A stretch of DNA of 64,000 nucleotides from Phlegmacium glaucopus (lineage: Eukaryota; Basidiomycota; Agaricomycetes; Agaricales; Cortinariaceae): the NCBI GenBank assembly GCA_015039465.1, contig MU130548.1, positions 2,294-66,293 of the forward strand, read 5' to 3'. The translations under genes and the position numbers were made by a program. Positions 58,689 through 64,000 of the stretch are shown in pieces. Position 1 is the stretch's first letter. Each line of letters starts with the position of its first letter. The notes under the pieces were generated by a model. The model did no database searches, was not told where the DNA came from, and saw only the letters and a list, made by a program, of their open reading frames with translations.

Positions 58689-60878
58689 TCACGTTCGACA
58701 GCACAAGGTGATCCAAAATCCCTTTCGTCCATGTCCGCCATCCTCATCCTGCTCCCCAACTCTCTGCATCTGCTCACGATCAAACATACCCATGCCTCTG
58801 ACCTGCCCACCATGTTCTCTCTGTCCTGTACCAGCAATCGTCGTTTCCTCACGTGAACCAGATCCATTCTTGCCGGCCTGGGGCTGTCCATACAAGAATG
58901 ATTCCGATCCATTCAAATGACCGTTACCAGAATGCATGTGCGGCGCAGGATTGGGAGAATGCCGACCAAATGTATTAGCCGTCGTAGCTGTTCTATAACC
59001 CGTATTCGGAGTAGTGGCGTAAGGATGAGGCGAAGTAAGGGTTGCACTTCCGAGTCCACTGACGTCCCGTTGTTGTTGACTTGCCCGCCTGCTGGCAGGT
59101 GCAAGGGGTTGAATGCTGCCAATGTCCCTGGATGTAGTGCCGCGTTCACCAGTCTGAGGTCTCCGACTGCTTTTGACATGAGCAGGGGTAGGACTGAGAA
59201 CGAGCTGGTTCGGCGTAGTTCCATCAGGGACCTGCCGTGATCGACGACCGCCATGCTCACGATCTCGTCGATGTTCACGATGAGGCGTTGGAGTTACCGA
59301 CGCCGATGTGTGCTGTATATTAAACGTCAGTCAGGGATTCCAAGTCACGACAAAATACACACGTTGCCCGCTTCCCACCCTTTTCCGCCATGGAGGAGCA
59401 TCCAGTCAAATACGCCATCCTCTGTTTCACCCATCGTTTTCAATACCTTGGTGAATAGCTCACGCAAGAAGTCGTAGTCAGGTGTTTCTTCGAAGCCGAG
59501 TTTCCGTACATAGTTCATGTAAATGGTAAACTCCTCTGAAAGGTAAGCTTTTGTCAGGTGCGACCCACATCTCTGAATATTGCGAATACTGACCAGGGAA
59601 GCCCTCACACAACTCTGAGATGGGCGTTGTTTGTTTTTTCTCCCCAATTTTTTCGTACTTTTGCTTGTTCGTTGCTGCCCTTAGACCCTGCCAGGGCAGA
59701 CCTCCTCTCAAGAAATACATGAAGACATGACCAAGAGACTCCAGATCGTCCCGACGAGACTGTTCTCGGCCGAGATGGGTATTAATGGACATGTAACGCG
59801 CTGTACCAGAAAGCGACTTTCGTTCTCGGTATGGGATATGCACTTTCGTTTTTGGATCACGATAGTGCTTTGCCATTCCGAAATCTATGCAGCATATTAT
59901 TAAAAAGCTGGCCTAGCAGTAATCTCAGCATACCGATAATGTGAATTGTATTTGAATTTTTGCTCCCGGAAACGCCAATCAAGAAGTTGTCCGGTTTGAT
60001 ATCGCGGTAAATGAGAGACTTCTCATGAACTGCCTGCACACGAGTGACCTGTGCGGATAAAAGTTAATGCTGTTATGACATGTCGAACTTTGAACATGTC
60101 AGGACCAGGAGAAGATGTCATGTAAACCGATGCGGCTGCTCGCGTCTCCTTGGAATATGTACAAAAATAAAACAAAAGAAGATAAAAGGGCTTACCATCT
60201 GCTTGGCAGCCATACACACAGTCTTTATTGTGAACTTGCGCCCGCACATGTCGAAAAGGTCCTCTAGGTTAGGCCCCAACAGGTCAATGACCAAGATGTT
60301 GTGTAGCCCTTCTTGGCCAAAATAGTAGACTTGGGGTACACCAGCTGTGATTCATCAATCATACATGACTCGATGGGCGGGTTCTGGGTTGAAGAATACA
60401 TACGTGTTCCATTTAATGTCCTGTAGGATCTAAACTCGTCTCGTAATTGAGGAGCCTCAGATTTGCGAGGTTCCTACGCAATGAGTATAAGGGGGGGGTG
60501 AAGTGGCTACAAGAAGTCTGCATACGAATTTTATTGCTATGAGCTGGGTTGTTGTTACTTTGACGCCTGTGGAATGGTGTCAGATAGGTTTATAAATGAC
60601 GTGGGGGGCTGTAAGGAAGGAGACTAAGAGGGAAACGAAAAGTTGTTGAAATGAAATCGCATTCCACCTGTCGACACTGCGGTGACCGATGAACACGGAT
60701 AACAGACAAATGTGCATTGGATGAAAGAGAGAGACAAAAATCAACCTTCAAAGACGACACCAAAGGAACCCTCGCCGATTTTCTTCCCCACCTTGTAGTG
60801 ACCGCCAACGATTCCATTATTGGAGACAGAGGGAGAGGGGTGTCCTGAGGAAGAAGCAATAACGTGGGGTGTCGACAT
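58689..60878 (-). CDS. Casein kinase 1, membrane-anchored Yck type
   Basis: Starts [17 protein letters not shown]. The kinase domain has [16 protein letters not shown] (P-loop), the catalytic loop [19 protein letters not shown], and the CK1-specific [14 protein letters not shown] and [13 protein letters not shown] Ser/Thr/Pro/His-rich tail follows and the protein ends WITLCCRT. Two adjacent cysteines at the extreme C-terminus are the palmitoylation signal of yeast Yck1/2, placing the kinase at the plasma membrane. Yck kinases act in nutrient sensing, endocytosis and morphogenesis. About eight exons. The TATA-less 385-bp region upstream is shared with the F-box gene. Confidence 0.93.
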
Positions 60879-61263
60879 GACTAGAAGAGCCGGGACGGTC
60901 TAGGAAGGGGATATAAGGGAAACTGGCCTTTAGGTGGGGAAGAGGCCAGGACGAAGAGTAAGAATAAAGATGGGAAGGAAAATGGGGGGACGTTTGATTT
61001 TCTCACACCCCATGCCTAGAAACAAATAAAACTCAAACACCGCCTGCAAAGTGACCTGCAATGGGCGTCTATAGATCCTTTATCTTCGGATAAAATACTC
61101 TTCGTTCCAAATATCCTTTCTGTACGCCGACCTCGAGGCTGGTTCACCAAGTATACAACACCCTAGTCTTGTTGTGGTACTTCGGGATCTGCCGACAAGC
61201 GTTTTCTACTCCGCAGGGCTGTCTGTTCCGCACTTGCCTTATATTATTAGGTTTCACAGCCCA
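60879..61263. promoter_or_regulatory. Divergent promoter, CK1 and F-box gene
   Basis: 385 bp between two genes read in opposite directions. It includes a G/A-rich half next to the kinase start. The F-box frame is also open from an ATG at 61174, so the plus-strand start may lie 30 codons earlier. Confidence 0.45.
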
Positions 61264-62703
61264 ATGGACCGACGTACTCTGTTGAATTCAATAACTTCCC
61301 TAGAACAAAGGAAAGAGCAACTGGTGCAGGAACTCGATAATGTCAGCTTGGAGTTAAGATCTCTTAAAGCCACATACGCAAGAAAAATCAACGAAGACGT
61401 ACTCGTATACAGACTTCCCTCTGAACTTCTAACAAGCATCTTCATAACTTGCCAGCAACACAGAAAGGCTTCAGCCAAGTCTCTTCCCTTCCAAGTAATA
61501 GCATCTCATGTTTCAGATCACTGGCGCCGAATTGTATTATCCACCCCCCTTTTATGGAATGATATCAACTTTCATATTCGTCCTATGAACCACGTTCAAG
61601 GACGCTACCTCCCGCAGCTCGAGGCACACTTAAAACATTCATTCACGTGTTTCCTCGACATTACCCTCCATTTTTATGTCGCAGATGACATATCACTGTA
61701 CCTTACGCTCCTAGGTCGGCATTCAACACGTTGGAGGCGACTTTCCATCATTACACCTTATGAGCCCATAGACGACATCTATACCCTACTTCATTCCGCT
61801 CATGCACCACATCTCGAACATTTATCCTTGAATATTGGAAAACCCCAGGAAGGAGCAGTACTGTCTCCTCGTAAACAATACTCATGTGTACTTCCTGCCG
61901 TCCTCCTCTCAGGTGCACCCTCACTTTTGTTTGTAAGGCTTGCTGGCTTAGCGCTTGGCAACCTCCATCCTCCGATTTCCAAGGTTACGACTCTCCACTT
62001 AGATGGCTGGACTCGCCACTATTTGACCCAAGAACAGTTCAGTACCATTTTTGACTCGGCTTCTGCAATCATTAATCTATCGCTTAATCAACTCTGCATT
62101 CACCACCCCCGAGACCCGTTAGAAGTGATTAATCCCGTCAAATTGCTAAATTTGCGTTACCTTCGTATTCGTGGCCCCTGTTCTCCAGGATGTCGCCTTA
62201 TATCCCTCTTGGACATACCTCAACTGCAGGCATTATCACTGCATAATGTCGACATTTTTGATTTCAACACGTTCTTCTCCACGGTACAATCTTTAACTCT
62301 AGATTCTTGCGCTTTCGATGGACCAGAGATTAAGAATCTTATCCGTTCGTTCCCCTCGATCACTTCCCTCAGCGTCGACGAGTCGATACCAGACATTTTC
62401 GGCCTTTTAGATCCCAACTCAGCGGGGCCAGAGTCATCCAAGGCTTGGCCCCAGTTGCAAACGGTGTCTGTGCGAGAGTTACAATGGATGGACATACCTC
62501 ACCTCTGCAGCATGGTGTTCAATCGCATGAAAAGCGATAAACCTTTGAAACAAGTTCGTCTAGACCGACGTAGTCGCACGGTGCTGAGGACAAAGCACCG
62601 TCTTGATTGGTTACAAAACCTTGTGCAAGTCGATAGTAATGATTGTGCAGAGACATGGCCACCTGACCTAGGGTATATAGACGAGCATGACCTTTTGGAG
62701 TAA
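61264..62703 (+). CDS. F-box-like / leucine-rich repeat-like protein
   Basis: Single exon, 479 residues from MDRRTLLNSITSLEQ (509 if the upstream in-frame ATG at 61174 is used). A coiled coil (SLEQRKEQLVQELDNVSLEL) precedes an F-box-like segment, LPSELLTSIFITC through SDHWRRIVLSTPLLW. Irregular leucine-rich repeats follow, including LEHLSLNIG, LRYLRIRGPCSPGC and LQTVSVRELQWMD. This coiled-coil plus F-box-like layout is very common and expanded in mushroom-forming fungi, where the proteins are taken as SCF-type substrate adaptors. The specific target is unknown. The lack of introns contrasts with the neighbours. Confidence 0.82.
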   Translation: MDRRTLLNSITSLEQRKEQLVQELDNVSLELRSLKATYARKINEDVLVYRLPSELLTSIFITCQQHRKASAKSLPFQVIASHVSDHWRRIVLSTPLLWNDINFHIRPMNHVQGRYLPQLEAHLKHSFTCFLDITLHFYVADDISLYLTLLGRHSTRWRRLSIITPYEPIDDIYTLLHSAHAPHLEHLSLNIGKPQEGAVLSPRKQYSCVLPAVLLSGAPSLLFVRLAGLALGNLHPPISKVTTLHLDGWTRHYLTQEQFSTIFDSASAIINLSLNQLCIHHPRDPLEVINPVKLLNLRYLRIRGPCSPGCRLISLLDIPQLQALSLHNVDIFDFNTFFSTVQSLTLDSCAFDGPEIKNLIRSFPSITSLSVDESIPDIFGLLDPNSAGPESSKAWPQLQTVSVRELQWMDIPHLCSMVFNRMKSDKPLKQVRLDRRSRTVLRTKHRLDWLQNLVQVDSNDCAETWPPDLGYIDEHDLLE

Positions 62704-62894
62704 ATGACTTTGTCATGTTAAGGTCATATCTTAGTCATATGAGAAATTGTTTCAATGTATTTGCCTCCGATCCGTTGATCGTCTGTCAGCATCATATATC
62801 CTCTCATGTTCCTCCTCTACATCGTGGTGACCAATCATTTCCTCCACGAACGATATATTCAACTCCATTCGCTGACTAGCAACGGTTGCTTATA

Positions 62895-63865
62895 ATGTCC
62901 CGTTCTGTTAAGCTAACAGTGATCAACGATTTTGTTCGTTTTCCACGACTCCCCTTGCATATCGTTCCGGCACTGATAACACTCCAAGGTTTGCCCTAAC
63001 TGTTGCATTGGACAACATGAACTTCTCAACGCCATCACATACTGCAAGGAAAACTTGCACCTTCCCTTGAATTTCGAATTCGTTCATATGCCTTTCCGCC
63101 TCGTCAGTACCAATATCTTATCCGAGGATTCTCCCAAGGTCGAAAAAGTGGATTTCTACCGAAAACAACTTGGAGAGGATGGGTTCACGAAGATGAAGGA
63201 TGCTATTACAAAATGGGCAAACGAGAATGACGTCCCTATGTGCGTAAATATGCATTTCTTGAGGTTTTTTTTACATGCTTATTAGTGCTTTTTTACAGTA
63301 TATTCAAGGGTTTTATTAGCCAAACTACTCGCGCCCACCGTCTCTGCCAGAAAGCATACCAGATTGGCGGACAAGATCTCCAGATTCCCCTTCTTCGAAC
63401 CATTTACAAAGCACATATGGAAGAAGGACGAGATATTGCCGAAATAGCCGTCCTTGCTGATATAGCAGCAGACGCGGGTACAATGTCAAGGGAAGAGGTG
63501 AGCCTCATTATCTGAACATGACTTGGGACTTTTCAAAGTAGAAATTTAGGCTACTGCATTTCTTGAATCTGACGAGCTGGTGAAAGAGGTGGACGCAATG
63601 TGCGACGACGCTCGGTCTAAAGGGATAACGGGTGTGCCTGTTATCATCATTGATGGGAAGTGGGCGATTAGTGGTGGACAGTCGTCGGATGTATTTATCC
63701 AAGTGAGTTTTTCCTCCATTTAATCGCATAGAATTTAAATGACGGTCCCTGACGCTATCGTGTTAGATTTTTAAGAAACTTGCTGCAGCGAGGGGTAGTG
63801 CTTCTCCCCCGCCGTTGTCAGGACCTGAAGAAAATGTAATTGGGGCAACTGTGTTAACTACTTGA
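62895..63865 (+). CDS. DsbA/FrnE-like thioredoxin-fold oxidoreductase
   Basis: Starts MSRSVKLTVINDF, with the redox motif VCPNCCIG split by a first intron (GTTCGT...CCAAG). The helical insertion (LCQKAYQIGGQDLQIP, then GRDIAEIAVLADIAADAG) and the cis-Pro loop GVPVIIIDGKWAISGGQ are typical of the FrnE/2-hydroxychromene-isomerase branch of the DsbA family. It ends IGATVLTT. The CPNC pair suggests thiol-disulfide or polyketide-linked oxidoreduction. The substrate is not deducible. Four introns; about 220 residues. Confidence 0.85.
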
Positions 63866-64000
63866 AAGTAATTTGGAAACCCCAGGTTGGAACGGATGCT
63901 TTCTTTTTTTATATCCTATGCGATGCGATTCTGCTATGTTGTCTTTTGGCTGTTCAGTGTTTCTGATTGTAAATCCTTTATCGCGGGCTTTTAAATTGTA
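63866..64000. other. Right-edge intergenic
   Basis: T-rich 3' flank of the oxidoreductase gene. No feature seen. Confidence 0.4.

Overview
The window is nuclear DNA of a filamentous basidiomycete, most likely an agaricomycete. Almost every gene is broken by several short introns (about 45-60 nt, GT-AG, with pyrimidine-poor acceptors). Genes lie close together on both strands, and the proteins are fungal: a delta-14 sterol reductase, a GH128-type glucanase, Uba4, a Yck-type casein kinase 1, and Ty3 and Ngaro retroelements. Coordinates come from splicing by eye, so outer limits are firmer than inner exon edges.

Left end (1-7173): transposon debris. Positions 1 to about 1500 read as a transposase tail with an intron only when the printed strand is read backwards without complementing it. 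That cannot be real DNA polarity and points to a data or assembly fault. A tandem repeat follows, then a decayed, internally deleted Ty3/gypsy element on the minus strand.

7174-20482: eIF4B, a Rap/Ras-like GTPase, the DEAD-box helicase Dbp2 (with a 687-nt intron at the position known to hold a long conserved intron in yeasts), a DDT/WHIM/PHD chromatin protein, an unclear coding-like stretch, the URM1 activator Uba4 and, on the minus strand, a UBX protein.

20753-43920: dense housekeeping genes. These are a PITH protein, Mediator subunit 25, a small secreted or membrane-anchored protein, the Obg-like ATPase Ola1, an MMTAG-type protein, a proline-rich coiled-coil protein, a MARVEL protein, a Mid2-like wall-sensor candidate, a two-zinc-finger protein, a YEATS2-like protein, a GH128 glucanase, the sterol reductase Erg24 and a SHOCT-like protein.

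44024-49182: an apparently complete Ngaro-type tyrosine-recombinase retrotransposon. It has split direct repeats A1 ... B1-A2-B2 (A copies 1 mismatch in 275, B copies identical over 95) and three overlapping ORFs: Gag with zinc knuckle, RT/RNase H, and tyrosine recombinase. It ends 45 bp before the start codon of an SRA-YDG (methyl-cytosine reader family) gene. An Hst3/4-like sirtuin with a zinc-ligand substitution converges on that gene.

52358-64000: a gene-poor 2.6-kb stretch with an inverted repeat, degenerate telomere-like CCCTAA units and a dispersed 17-bp motif. Then come a conserved basidiomycete small protein, the bifunctional PFK-2/FBPase-2, a Yck-type casein kinase 1, an F-box/LRR-like protein and a DsbA/FrnE-like oxidoreductase. 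Many genes serve chromatin and transcription (DDT-PHD, MED25, YEATS, SRA, sirtuin), but their placement gives no sign of a single cluster or pathway.
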